Positions 1 to 11,789 of a DNA stretch of 64,000 nucleotides are shown here, piece after piece. Made by a program: the position numbers and the translations under genes. The notes beneath the pieces were generated by a model. It was not told the DNA's origin. It made no database searches and was given only the letters and a program-made list of their open reading frames with translations. Position 1 is the first letter of the stretch. Every line of letters begins with the position of its first letter. The stretch is from Brassica napus (Eukaryota; Streptophyta; Magnoliopsida; Brassicales; Brassicaceae), in NCBI RefSeq assembly GCF_020379485.1, contig NC_063452.1:58859338-58923337 (forward strand), read 5' to 3'.

Positions 1-1545
1 CAATTTTAAAATATTTAAATTAATAGTGGATACAATAAATTATAGATTACATAAAACCAATTAACCTAAACCTAATAATATTTTGTTATACTCACTACAT
101 ATATTTTTCCCTAAAATATGTTCAATGAATGCAAAAAACAATCAAATATACAATTTAAAAAACATTCTATCATTTTTCACTGACTTTTGTTTAGGTGTCA
201 TTCATAGGTGAAGTTTAAAATTAATTCTCTTAATTTGATTGGTTATTGGTATTTGAATTTTCATTTATTTAATTAAAGTTTTAAAAAAGAAACTAATTAT
301 AGAACTACCTAATCTAATCTATATTACCATACAAACAATTAAACATTTTAAAGATATAAGAATTAACATAATTTGTTTATAGAAACAATTAAATATCATA
401 GATTACATTATAGAAATTAAAAATATACATATAAATACATATGGTATGATAGATATAATTATATAAACGATTTTAACATATTTATATTTATAGTGGATAC
501 AATATATTATAGATTACATAAAACCAATTAACCTAAACCTAATAATATTTTGTTATACTCACTACATATTTTTTTTCTAAAATGTGTCCAATGTATGCAA
601 AAAACAGTCAAATTTACAATTTAAAAAACATTCAGTCATTTTTAAGTGACTTTTGCTTAGATATCATTCATAGGTGAAGTTTACAATTAATTCTCTTAAT
701 TTGATTGGTTGTTGGTATTTGAATTTTCATTTATTTAATTAAAGTTTTAAAAAGGAAACTAATTGTAGAACTACCTAATCTAATCTATATTACCATACAA
801 ACAATTAAACATTTTAAAGATATAAGAATTAACATAATTTTTTTACATAAACAATTAAATATCATAGATTACATTATAGAAATTTAAAATATATAGTGTG
901 ATAGATATTTATATGTATAGTTGATACAATAAATTATAGATTACAGAAAACCAATTAACCTAAACCTAATAATATTTTGTTATACTCACTACATATTTTT
1001 TTCCCTAAAATGTGTCCAATGAATGCAAAAAAATAGTTAAATATACAATTTTAAAAATATTTAGTCATTTTAAGTGATTTTTGCTTAGGTGTCATTCATA
1101 GGTGAAGTTTAGAATTAATTCTCTTAATTTGATTGGTTGTTTGGTATTTGAATTTTCATTTATTTAATTAAAGTTTTAAAAAGGAAACTAATTGTAAACC
1201 TAATCTAATATGTATTACCATACAAACAATTCAACATTTTAAAGATATAAGAATTAACATAATTTGTTTATAGAAACAATTAAATATCATAGATTACAAT
1301 ATTACATTATAAGAATTTAAAATATACATATAAATACATATGGTATGATAGAAAATAATTATATAAACGATTTTAACATATTTATATTAATATTGGATAC
1401 AATAAATTATAGACTACAGAAAACCAATTAACCTAAACCTAATAATATTTTGTTATACTCACTACATATATTGTTTCCTAAAATGTGTCCAATAAATGCA
1501 AAAAATAGTCAAATATACAATTTAAAAAACATTCAGTCATTTTTC
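1..1545. repeat. Tandem array, about 470-bp unit
   Basis: About three and a third copies of an AT-rich unit lie head to tail. The recognisable segment starting near TAGTGGATACAATAAATTAT recurs at about 22, 491, 918 and 1391, giving spacings of roughly 469, 427 and 473 bp. The third copy has lost about 45 bp, and the fourth stops near 1545. Copies are highly similar. The array probably continues left of the window. It lies upstream of a Helitron 3' end and may be internal to that element. Confidence 0.85.
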
Positions 1546-2441
1546 AGTTACAAATATTGATTGTATAGTTGAGTTATTACTTTCAAAAATTATTAAAGTA
1601 TTTGTATATTTAAAAACAGAAAATTATATAGTAAGTCTTTTAAAATAATATTAATAAATAAAAATATATATATTATAATATAAAATTGTAAGAAATTGGA
1701 ACATTATACTAATACGAGACTAAAGTTAATATACGCTATTTATATAATTCTTATAGCCTTGGTTATAATAAAATTATATGGTAAATTCTTTAAAAAATAT
1801 TAATCAATGAAAATTTTTATTATAATATAAATAAAAAAATTATAACAATATATTAATACATGACTAGAGTTAAGACTCTATTGATATAGTTTTGATTATA
1901 ATAAAATTGACATGCATATTTTGTAATAGGAAAAAAAAGGATACATATATAAAACATCAGTGAAGAATAATAAAACTTGTTTGTTGTATTATTGGTTATA
2001 TTTTTTGTTATTTTATACTTTTACATATTAATTTGTTATATGTTTGCCGAAATACATGTGTTTTACGTATTAGTATAACTGTTAATTAATTATTTGTAAC
2101 TATTTTATTTCTAAATAAAATAAAATGGTAGACAAAATAATGCAAAAATAGAAAGTGTTATAAAATAACTTTTTGTTCATTAATATTTGTTTTTCTATTA
2201 ATCAAAAATTATGTCATAAAAAAGACTTTTTAGAAACTTATAATAAAATTTATAGAATTAACAATATATCTCAATAATCTTCTAAGATTATACAATACCA
2301 AAACTTTTGATTTTCAAACTATTTAAAATAAAAAAGTTATTTTTAATAGTTATGATTATTATTCAAAAATATAAAATTATAAACATTATATATAATTTTC
2401 ATAAAATATTTATACCCGCGAAATCGCGGACAACCACCTAG
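1..2441 (+). mobile_element. Helitron (3' end present, 5' end outside window)
   Basis: The right end has the Helitron signature. A short perfect hairpin (CCGCG, loop AAAT, CGCGG; 2416-2429) is followed 8 nt later by CTAG at 2438-2441, then T, as expected for insertion at an A/T dinucleotide. No terminal inverted repeat or target duplication is expected. No RepHel coding sequence is visible, so this is a non-autonomous copy. That it includes the tandem array is inference, because its 5' TC end cannot be placed. Confidence 0.6.
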
Positions 2442-2569
2442 TAACATATTGGTTTGATATAAAATAATGAATATTCACTTTTATGTATTTAATTTTGAGT
2501 ACCTTATAAACATTTTATATCGGTTAACTAAAGAATTATAGGTCACTGTCTTTTGTTACTTGATAAATA

Positions 2570-2835
2570 TTCCCTCTATTCCCGAAAGAAGGATTTTCTA
2601 GAGTATTCACGCACAATTAACTTTTTACAATTGAATTTATTATTTATTTTACTATACATTTTCAAATAAATATCAACCAATAGTATTCAACCAATTCAAA
2701 TATTTTCAATTAATGTTTCTTAAAATATATAACTTTTCAACATTAACTACTAAAAGTACTTTACAATTTTAGAAAATCTATAATTTTGGAACAAAAAATA
2801 AATCTATAAAATCCTACTTTCATGAACAGAGGGAG
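2570..2835. mobile_element. Mariner/Stowaway-like MITE
   Basis: A 266-bp element has imperfect terminal inverted repeats. The left end reads TTCCCTCTATTC and the right end, reversed, CTCCCTCTGTTC; both continue into matching AAGGATTTT-type sequence over about 28 bp. It is flanked by TA on both sides (2568-2569 and 2836-2837). The short AT-rich interior has no coding capacity. A 23-bp piece of its right end recurs just downstream near 2848-2870. Confidence 0.7.
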
Positions 2836-2871
2836 TATAGATTTACATAAATCTATAAAATCCTACTTTCT

Positions 2872-3680
2872 GGTCCGGCCCAAACCCGCTAAGACCGTAA
2901 ATATTTGAGCCCGGCCCGGCCCGGCCCGAAAATAATTTGGGCTTAGAATTCAAAGCCCGGCCTGGCCCTTATAGGGCTACAGGGCTTTTCGGGCTTTTGT
3001 GGGCTTTTCGAAAAATAATTTGTCTTTGTCATTGTCACTTCCATCGTTTTAATACATGTGAATTTTCATTAAAAAAAAAGAGTTTCATTTTTAAAAAATA
3101 AAAAAAAGTATAAAGTGAGTTTAAAATTTTCTTGTCTATCACAAATTTTTTATTTTTTCGTATGTTTTAAAAACATTTTATACACAAACCAAATTTAATA
3201 AGATTTAAATAATCAAATATCAATTAAAACAAAAAATATAAGAGAACAAAATTTATGATAAACATGGTCAAACGTTTTATACTTTATATTTTGAAAATAA
3301 AAACATGTTGTACATGAAAGAAGAATGTACTTTTGTAAAATTTAAAATGTAACACTTGTAATGATGAAACAATAAAGTGCATTAAAAACTTTTATATTTG
3401 TTTTATTAGAGTTTAGATAAAAATATTAAAATAATATATCAATACTAATAATAGTTTCGATTACAAGAAAGAAGGATAATATTTACGCTAAAATCTAAAT
3501 TTCGGGTTTTCGGGCCGGCCCTAGCCCAAACGGACTTAAGCCCAAAATACCCAAAGCCCAAATGGGCTTAGCCCGAAAGACCCAATTTTTTTTGGGCTTA
3601 TAAAGCTAAGCCCAAGCCCGATAATTTTTAGGGCTGGGCGGGCTCGGGCTACGGGCTTCGGCCCTAATTGACATGTCTAA
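2872..3680. mobile_element. hAT-like non-autonomous element with GC-rich ends
   Basis: About 800 bp of AT-rich sequence is bounded by GC-rich ends built from short GGCCC and GGGCT repeats that are inverted relative to each other. The right end read on the minus strand contains GTCAATTAGGGCCGAAGCCC, typical of abundant hAT-type repeats in Brassicaceae. No target duplication or coding sequence was found. The family assignment is from memory of repeat style. Confidence 0.55.
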
Positions 3681-5166
3681 GTATAGTTTTCTAATAAATG
3701 AGTTATCCACTAATAATTAATATAACATTTAGTAGTAAAGTTTAGCATTGAACAATATTTGTTAACGTACTAGTATTTCTGATTCAGTTTCATAAATGTA
3801 TGGTGTGTTTCTCTTCTTGCAACGAGCTGGGGATTACGATTCGCTAAGATCATGCAATCTATTAGTCATCAATTGACGTTTACTTCCAAAATCATAATTG
3901 GGCGAATTCATAAATTTGGAAAAAAAATCCTTTAGCCCGTTTGAGATCGATGTTCAATAGCTCAGAGAGATTTTTGGGAGGCATGGCTTTTTTGAGTATA
4001 TGACTCACTGTCATACATAGTGCATCATGCGTTGACGGACTTATTGCAACAACGGTGATGACCAGTTAAGGAGGAGGAGGTCGATGTAGGGTTGGGTCAA
4101 AACACACAAATAACGACGGTTGAAAGATTTCGTGTAACGTCTCCGACGGAGTTAATAACGGTTGAAAAGATTCGGATATGAGATTCGTGCATGCAGATTT
4201 GACGAGAGGCTATTGAAATCAATGATGGAAGAGTAAAAAATTGCTTATTTTTTTTTATTTTAGAGTCAATTTGCTAAATATACATCATAAGAGTCAAAAT
4301 TAAGAAAGTACCCTAAAATTGAATTCTTAAACTCTTAAAATTGAATTCTTAATAACAAAATATCATTATTTTAGTATATTATAAATAAATAATTAAATTT
4401 TTTAGCAAAAAAAAAGTAAAAAATTGTGATAGTAAAGTTTGTTGGTGATGTTGAAAAATAACAAAAATTTCTTTTCTTTATCTTTTTGTATTATGGTTAT
4501 TGATTGATAGTATTTAAGAAAGCAGCTTCTCAGAATTAACCCATCTCTAAGAAAGAGTAGAGTTAAGAGAAAGCTAAACAAATCCAGTGAACTAAACTTC
4601 TTATCACTGTTTCTTTAGTAGTTAGTATTGTTGTAAGAGTACTGTTATTTTTTACTGCTTTTTCAGTGTCAAATGCGGTTGATTGCAGCTCACTATACTT
4701 AATTTTCTACGAGTTTGGTTCGGTGAAACTGATCTTGATATTAGACAGTTGCATAGATTGATAGATGATAGGTTGTTGAATTAATTATGGTTACTCACAT
4801 CTCCTTTTGTCACTCTCTTCACGTGATCTTTAAAACACCGAACCACCCCACCCCCTCTTTTAGTATGTTTTGATTTGACCATGTGATTGGTTCGTGCTCC
4901 GACCCCATCTCTTGTGACCTCTCTTTTCCTTAACCCACCTCAGTGGATTCATTAGTGTATGTTTCTCTCATTTGTGGGCCTTTGACATATTTTTCTGGGG
5001 CTTTGTGTCGTCACATTCTTATATGGCCTGATGATCATTATCATCACAGCCTACACAGCTTAATTTTGTTCATTAACGATACAAGAAGAGCTGGTCTTCC
5101 ACTACTTTTGGAAAGCTATATATTTTTTTTTCTTCAGATTAATACAAAGCTATATTATTATAGCTA
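3681..5166. other. Intergenic, no gene recognised
   Basis: About 1.5 kb between two transposon ends. Short stretches at 3960-4240 and 4640-5090 have a more genic base composition, but every frame is interrupted and I recognise no domain. A segment at about 4238-4405 is an inverted copy of a dispersed repeat that recurs at 7265-7412. Confidence 0.5.
4238..4405 (+). repeat. Inverted dispersed repeat, copy 1
   Basis: This segment matches the reverse complement of about 7265-7412, sharing a core CAAAATTAAGAAAGTACCCT and a following block ACAAAATATCATTATTTTAG. It looks like part of the MITE described at 7165-7396, in the opposite orientation and about 3 kb away. Confidence 0.6.
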
Positions 5167-5196
5167 CTAGGTCAGGAACCGTGCGATATCGCACGG
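5167..5196 (-). mobile_element. Helitron 3' end on minus strand
   Basis: Read on the minus strand, a near-perfect hairpin (CCGTGC-GATATC-GCACGG, plus 5179-5196) is followed 8 nt later by CTAG (5167-5170) and T. This is the 3' end of a Helitron whose body extends to the right. Its 5' end cannot be fixed; the minisatellites and exon-like fragments at 5.5-7.1 kb may be internal. Confidence 0.6.
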
Positions 5197-5628
5197 GAAC
5201 TCATTTTATATAAAATAAATATACCACTTTGTAATTTATATTCTTATATAAAAATTTCGTAATTTATTTTTTGAAAATTTCTCATGCCAAATGTAGAATA
5301 TATGTGTTTACATTTATTTTTATATAATATTAAAAATGTATATTTTATAGTTTTAGATCACAAATAAAAATACAAATATGTTAATATCAATTAAAAAATA
5401 TACTTATTTTATTAGTTTATGTAAGTTATTCTGAATTTTAAATATTACTTAATATTTTTGAGCTAGTTAAAATAATCAAACACATTTAAATTTGATTTTT
5501 TGCTAATTTAAAGAATGGCATTTATGATTGTTGAAGCAGACGACATCTTTTTATCATCCCGAAGGACCCGAACCAATACGTTTTCTCAAATGACAATGGC
5601 ACCTCTCTGAAAAAAATTAACATGTCAT

Positions 5629-5868
5629 CAGGGGCGAAGCTAGGTTAGAGACAATGGGTTCAAGTGCCCCCACTATATTTTAGATGTTTAGTGTTTACAT
5701 AAGGCATATAAGTTGAAAGTGGCTAAGTTGGTTGTGATGCACCCATAATTTCCTACCAACCTGGGTGCAATCTCCCTTATTCTCTACTTTTTCACTAATT
5801 TTATTAAACATTTAATATATGCTATTTGTTTTGCACCCGGTCAAAATAAAGGTCTGGCTTCGCCCCTG
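5629..5868. mobile_element. hAT-type MITE with perfect 8-bp target duplication
   Basis: The 240-bp element starts CAGGGGCGAAGC and ends with its exact inverse GCTTCGCCCCTG. It is flanked by perfect 8-bp direct repeats CATGTCAT at 5621-5628 and 5869-5876. An 8-bp duplication with CAGGGG-type ends is diagnostic of the hAT superfamily. The interior contains no transposase. Confidence 0.88.
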
Positions 5869-5876
5869 CATGTCAT

Positions 5877-6347
5877 CCTCTCTGATGTTCTACTACCAAT
5901 CTGATATGGAACGGGAATATGACTTGACCACCAAAAAAAATAAGGATTCCGCTGTGGGCTTCTCATCTGCGACACACAAGATTGGAATGAAATATAAATA
6001 AGATAAGATAAATTATTAGAATATGATTACAACTAGACTTATGATAAACGATTGCTTGATGCACGAGGAACATAGATAAAAACACTTAAAGTCACGACAA
6101 CTTCACGGGTGATGACGGTGGCTCGGGCTTTGTGCGTCTCTTCTTCACATCATACATTTCTCATGTCCGCGAATGACCACTCACAAGCGCCTATTGATCT
6201 CCAACGACGAAGCCGTGTCTCCAGTGTAGCGTTGTGACCAGATAACTGCATATAATTTTTGTTTTCATTGTTTTATTTGATTAGTGAAAATTTTCTTTTG
6301 ACAAAGACATGAACAAAGACTATTTATAGATTTTCAAAGATTTATTT
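5877..6347. other. Exon-like fragments, unidentified
   Basis: No intact gene. A GC-richer island at about 6095-6245 reads on the minus strand as a short frame with a basic-proline stretch (KKRRTKPEPPSSP). It could be an exon fragment captured by the minus-strand Helitron, but I do not recognise the donor. The MITE at 5629-5868 interrupts the preceding sequence. Confidence 0.3.
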
Positions 6348-6632
6348 GAATAGTCATATTTTTTCAATTTAAAAGTAATTATTTTGAATTGATACCTATA
6401 TGAATAGTCATAAATTTTCAATTTAAATAGTTACATCTTTTCAAATTAAAATTAGTTATTTTGAAATGATACTTATATGAATAGTCACAACTTTTCAATT
6501 TAAATAGTTTCATTTTTTCAATTTAAAATTAGTGATTCTAAAATGATAATTATATGAATAGTCACAACTTTTCAAATCAAATGTATTTATTTTAAGATGA
6601 TACTATTATAAACATGGTGAAAGACGCAACTG
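6348..6632. repeat. Minisatellite, about 77-bp unit
   Basis: Four copies of a unit beginning GAATAGTCA start near 6348, 6402, 6479 and 6556; the first interval is shortened to 54 bp and the others are 77 bp. Units share TTTTCAATTTAAATAG-like sequence. AT-rich and non-coding. Confidence 0.75.
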
Positions 6633-6760
6633 TTCGAAGTGAAAAGTCATGTATCTCTAACAATTGGCAACTATAAGATTATAGAAGAATAGTTGTTTAT
6701 TATTAATTTCCTAAATTATCGTAGACCCTTCCTAAATTAATAATATGTATCCTATGAACT

Positions 6761-7000
6761 AATGCAATTTTTAGGATGAAAAGACACTAAGATGAAAAAG
6801 TACATATTTATATATTTTGACAATTTATTTTAAACCAATGCAATTTTTAAGATGAAAAGACACAATGTTAAAATGAAAATTTACATTTTAAATTACATTT
6901 TGATAAGTTCTTTTAAACTAATGTAATTTTTAAGATTAAAAGATAAATTGTTAAATGAAAAGATATATACTTTTACATTTTGACAATTTTTTAAACCAAT
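6761..7000. repeat. Minisatellite, about 80-bp unit
   Basis: Three degenerate copies of a unit starting AATGCAATTTTTA and continuing GATGAAAAGACAC start near 6761, 6837 and 6920. This second repeat family is distinct from the one just upstream. No coding potential. Confidence 0.65.
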
Positions 7001-7164
7001 AACTCTTAAAATAAAAACACACAACCCTTAATCAAAAGTCACCTTAATGAACAAACACAACTTTTAACAAGAATTGAGATTCCTATAAAAACACACAACC
7101 TTTAGAATTAATTGGGATTGCTATTATTAATAGATATAAAAAAGTAATTAAAAGTATGAAAGAA

Positions 7165-7396
7165 AACTAAGATATGTCTCTTATTTAAGAAATGTAAGAG
7201 ACATCTCTTAACTTAATCTTGCATCTTTCTTTCACTTGGCAACTTCTAATTAGTTTAGCTATTTAATTTTAATTAAATTTTAATTAATTATTTATAATAT
7301 TCTAAAATAATGATATTTTGTTGTTAAAAACTCCATTTTAAGAGTCCATGCGATTAACATGCTCTTAGGGTACTTTCTTAATTTTGATAAAAAATA
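7165..7396 (-). mobile_element. MITE-like element
   Basis: The segment contains an internal inverted motif (AAGATATGTCTCTTATTTAA against AAGAGACATCTCTTAACTTA) and ends in a TAAGAGCATG-type terminus read on the minus strand. The 7265-7412 part recurs inverted at 4238-4405, which supports a mobile repeat. No target duplication was fixed and the superfamily is uncertain. Confidence 0.5.
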
Positions 7397-7868
7397 AGCA
7401 AAACTTTAGAGGAAAATACATGGACAATCAAATTATATATATAAATAGGCATGCAACTCTAATATGACACAAAACATCCAATATTGTGTAATTTCATTTT
7501 CAATGAAACTATATAAAAGCACTATTTCATTAAATTTAGTGTTTGTGTTTTACACCATGTTCAAAAACGCGGACGCCTAGCCGCGTTACCCTGTTCAAAA
7601 CGCGGGCGCCTAGCTGCATAATCGGAGGCGCTCCACGTAACTGTACCGTGGCGATTGAGACCTAATCGAGTCAAATAATCTGTCACCGTATAGTTTACCG
7701 CCTAAATCAATTAATCAGATCTTTTCCAAGTTTTAACCGATTTTTAGCAGACTAATTTTAAACTTTTGACATATAATGCAATATGATGAATCGAAGAAAT
7801 AGTTGTATTTATAAACAATCAGACTTGTCACTTGTGCTCTTCTTACCGATGTGGGAGAAGGTAATTCT

Positions 7869-8143
7869 TGTTAGATAATGATCTCATGAAGATATCTGTC
7901 TCATGACTAATATTGTATTTGTCATTGTCACTAGTACACATGTCATTGCATGTATATTGTTTGATCTCCTATAAATAGGGAGAGACTGAAAATAAGAATC
8001 AGAAGTTTAATACTTATTCTCTCCCCAATGTGACTTTGTCTCTCACACAAACAACATATTAATAATATATACAAATAAATAAACACTTATCTAAATTACA
8101 CATAAATATTTCTTTATCTCATCTGAGCTAATAGTTCACAACA
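7869..8143 (+). repeat. Copia-A 5' LTR
   Basis: A 275-bp LTR with TG...CA ends and a TATA-like box TATAAATA at 7970-7977. It aligns with 13376-13680. Confidence 0.9.
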
Positions 8144-8696
8144 CGTTATCAACACGAGCTCTCATATACCGGTGAAGTCTATCAATCCGGAAGCTCTAAC
8201 CAACCGAAGCTTATCAATCCAAAAGTTCTTAAACCAGCCGAGGTAATGTTTAAATTTATGTATTTCAATATACTTAATTTATTTAAATTTTATTATTGTT
8301 CCGGAGTGAGAGGCTAGGCCTTCTCCGTTTATTTTTGGGATGATAGGCGCTGCCTTTCCCGACTGATCGTTATGGTAGGCTATGCCTTCACGATCAGAGA
8401 AACACGTAGTAGGCTTTGCCTCCATGAATAAAAAGAAAAGGTCAAAAATGGTAGACTAAATCTTCTCGGACCTTGAAATAAGTAAAAGTCAAAATGGTAG
8501 ATCATGTCTCCTCGGACTTTGAAAAAATGATCAATATGGTAGTCTATGACTCCTCGGATCATGTGGTAGGCTAAGCCTCCCGATATTATTTATGCAATTT
8601 AATTTTTGCCTTTATTTTAAGCCTTTAATTTCTGAATTTAAATTATGCATTTAAATTCTCGTTTATATATATTATTATTCTATGAATACGGTTATC

Positions 8697-9405
8697 ATGT
8701 CGAATTTGACAGAGCCCAAAATAAATGCTCTTGATATTACGAGAAATATAAGATCTGGGCAGTGGGTGCAGAGATGCATCTGAAAGAAAATGAGTTTTTT
8801 ATAAATTATCGATATAAACTGTATCAGATGAAAAAAAAAGGTAATGCCATGATAATTTACACTACTTCAATGATGGTTTATAAGATGAGGTGTATCATGA
8901 AAAAAAATCTAGAAGATCTTTGTGTAATTAAATCTTTGAAAGAAAGGATTCACCAATTTGTTGGAGTTGATGTAAATCCTCCGTGATATTTGAAAAGAAA
9001 AGAAACTCATGATACTAAACCATCATGTACGCCCTACTAGAAAAGGACAAAGGTATGGATGCGGTAGAAACCGCTATCGTGGTCGTGGAAGAGGACGAGG
9101 AAGTAGATTCCGTCCATGTGAAATAATTAGAACTTCCACGAAAAATGAAAGTGGTCGGGTGATAAAAGGTAAACAGAAAATGTTTGCTACAGATGCGGCA
9201 AGAAAGAATTTTGGGTACGTATTTGTCGTATTCCCAAATATTTAGCCGATCTATATCGAGAATCAAAAAGAAAAATTAAAGAGAAAGGAAGTGAAATAAA
9301 CTTCATCTCTTATGAGCCCGGACCATATTTTCATAGCTTGAATACTCATTTTGATTTTCTGTTTGGTCCAGAAAATAAAAATGAGAATATCGATGTGATA
9401 TGAGA
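8697..9405 (+). pseudogene. Copia-A gag remnant
   Basis: Starts at ATG 8697 but shifts frame within about 20 codons; an adjacent frame from 8762 continues the capsid-like region in shortened form. An RGRGRGRG-type basic stretch lies near 9085-9105. A zinc-knuckle remnant follows near 9183 (CYRCGKKEFWVRIC), in which the usual histidine is phenylalanine. The frame after the knuckle resembles the sibling Copia-H gag tail (YLADLYRESK). Several stops and an internal deletion make it non-functional. Confidence 0.7.
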
Positions 9406-11280
9406 ATTATCTTCCTGAATAAGATTTTGAGATTCAGGATGGAGATAGATATACCTGGCGGATATTGGGTCAACGTATATGACTACTAAAGGTAACAAAT
9501 ATTTTTCCTCTCTCAAAATAAATAAGTATAGTATCTACTAATATAAAAATTACTATTGGCTCTAGAAGAGCTTATGATGAAAAGACATGCATAATTGTGA
9601 CAAAAAAAAGAAGAAAAGACATGCATAAAAAAAAAAGAGATGGCAAAATTATAAATGAGTGGTAAACCTGATGTTTACTGATATATAGCCATCTCCAATA
9701 ATTCTATCGACATTATTGTGAAATGTTGAAAAACCAGAAGTTTTTCACATATAGCATGTCAAGAAAATAAAGGAAACCATCAAGGGTGATGAATCATCAA
9801 ACATGTTCACTATATGTGATTTCTTTAAGCAGGCCCCAAATTAAGATCTCACTCTAAAGGATTTGAAACATAATTTATCCCAAATGGGAAAACTGAATAT
9901 GTTATTTGTTCTAGAGTGGGATTCAGTACGAGATTTTAGACATGGAGTGTCATCATCTCGAGGGGGAGAATTAAAGAATCCTTGTAAGTGGAACATTGAA
10001 AAAATTATGTTCGCACTCGAAAAAGAACTTGATAAAGTATATTCAAGTAAGATGATCCCCATGATCGGGTGTAAACATGCAGTTATGCATGTAATAAAGA
10101 CATGTACAATCCAAATGGATAAAGTATATGGATAATTAGAAATATGCTCGCAAGTTTGCTAGAAGCATATGATAAGTTGATGGAATGAGATATGTGAAAT
10201 GGATTACAATGAAAAGTAGAATAATCCATTTACAAAATGCATGCCATACATTTTGATGAAATAATGAAATCTCATATTCCAGTTGAAAAGGCTCCAATAA
10301 TAAAATGTGTCCTGAAAGGATGATATATGAGTCTATGGCACGCTAGAGACGTGATAGACCACTTTGGTTCCAAAGAGTCCTCGAAAAGGAGCAAAAATAT
10401 AAATAGAGGATGAATCTCATATGAGACCGTTGATACGGTTAATATAATAGTCATGTACCTAGGTAAATCATTGATGATGATAAAGAGATCCTGATTAACC
10501 ATATCAGTACGGGTAAAAAGATGGAACCAAAGACAAAATAGATTGTCAACAATAAATGAGAAAGCGCTATATAAATAAGGATTATGAATCTACCTCTATG
10601 TATGAGGGTAGAGTGAATTGATTGGCCATCAATTCGATATAAAGCTCGTTAGAAAAACGAGAGATTTTTGGACCATAAGTCCAAGGTATATATTTTTCCA
10701 TAGAATGAAATAAAAGATGACCTTGAGGTATGAAGAACGGCATATTCCAAGGTCACTGGAGAAAATTTAAAATAGATGCAATATATTTAAATGTCTGGCA
10801 GGACAAAAATGACTTGAGTTGCATCTTGATATTTAGTAGTCCCTGGAGAGTTAAAATGCTCTCGGGAATGTATAAAACTCTGGAAGAGTTAGAGCAAGCC
10901 GTATATAAGGTATCTTGAACCGGTAACTGGTGATATATTTAAGGCACAATTTGCCGATTGCCATTTTAATGAGGATGAATAAGAGATTACTTGGTGTACA
11001 CCGTCGTTATTACACCTTGATCCCCCTACAAATCAAAGAGAGCTGGAAATTCAGGAAATTGTGCATTTGCATAATTTGGCTAACTAGTTACCAAATCTGT
11101 TCACAGATACGACATGATATACCCGCTGAAAATGTTTCATCAAGAGTTGATGTTCCTAAAGAACAAACTGATGGTAACAAAATGAATGAACCTAGGGTTC
11201 AGTTAAGGAGGGGGAGACTAGAGATTTCTAAAGATAAAAATTCCCGAAAGAAAAAAAAATTTGTTGAGCAATACAGAAAG
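9406..11280 (+). pseudogene. Copia-A protease/integrase remnant
   Basis: The region expected to hold the protease and integrase core is heavily decayed. Only short frames survive. Positions 10930-11280 correspond to the end of integrase and the linker, with scattered identity to Copia-H. I cannot place the catalytic Asp-Asp-Glu residues. Confidence 0.55.
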
Positions 11281-11550
11281 GTTCTGGAAGAACCTGATAT
11301 TGTAAGATGTCTGAAAGAAGGCATAAGTGAAAAGGTTCCAGAAGAAACTGATATTGCAAGATGTCTGAAAGAAGGCATAAGTGAAAATGTTCCAGAAGAA
11401 CCTGATATTGTAAGATGTCTGAAAGAAGCCATAAGTGAAAAGGTTCCAGAAGAACCTTATATTGAAAGATGTCTGAAAGAGGGCGTAAGTGGAAAGGTTC
11501 CAGAAGAACCTGATACTGAAAAATGTCTGAAAGAAGGCATAGATGAAAAA
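11281..11550 (+). repeat. Five 54-bp in-frame repeats in Copia-A pol
   Basis: Five consecutive 54-bp units encode an 18-residue peptide of the form V-P-E-E-P-D-I-x-R-C-L-K-E-G-I-S-E-K. A sixth, partial unit starts at 11551. Units differ by a few substitutions, never by an indel, so the frame is kept across the array (11281-11550 within the open frame 10930-11652). It sits in the linker between integrase and reverse transcriptase, just before the EISINYV motif. Confidence 0.92.
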
Positions 11551-11789
11551 GTTCAAGACAAACCAAATAAAGATGATTCAGATGACGAGAAGGGAACAAA
11601 AAAGTATGAGATTTCCATTAACTACGTCCTGAAAATTATGGATCTGAAATAAGATAAAAGATGTTGATGGAATGTTCTCCTTTTCCGTGTCCAAAAAGAT
11701 CGATCATAAAGATGATGATCCCGATCCAAGGTCCATTTTGGAATGGTTTTGGACTTATAGTCATAACGCCTGAAATGTAAATCCAGTGG

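Noticed and set aside
4943..5170. A 75-codon plus-strand frame ending at the Helitron terminus
   Set aside because: It is short, without domain, and its 3' end runs into the transposon border; not enough support for a gene.
11199..11599. Three overlapping minus-strand open frames across the Copia-A 54-bp repeats
   Set aside because: They are shadows: a 54-bp repeat without stops on one strand gives long repeated frames on the other. The plus-strand frame matches pol order.
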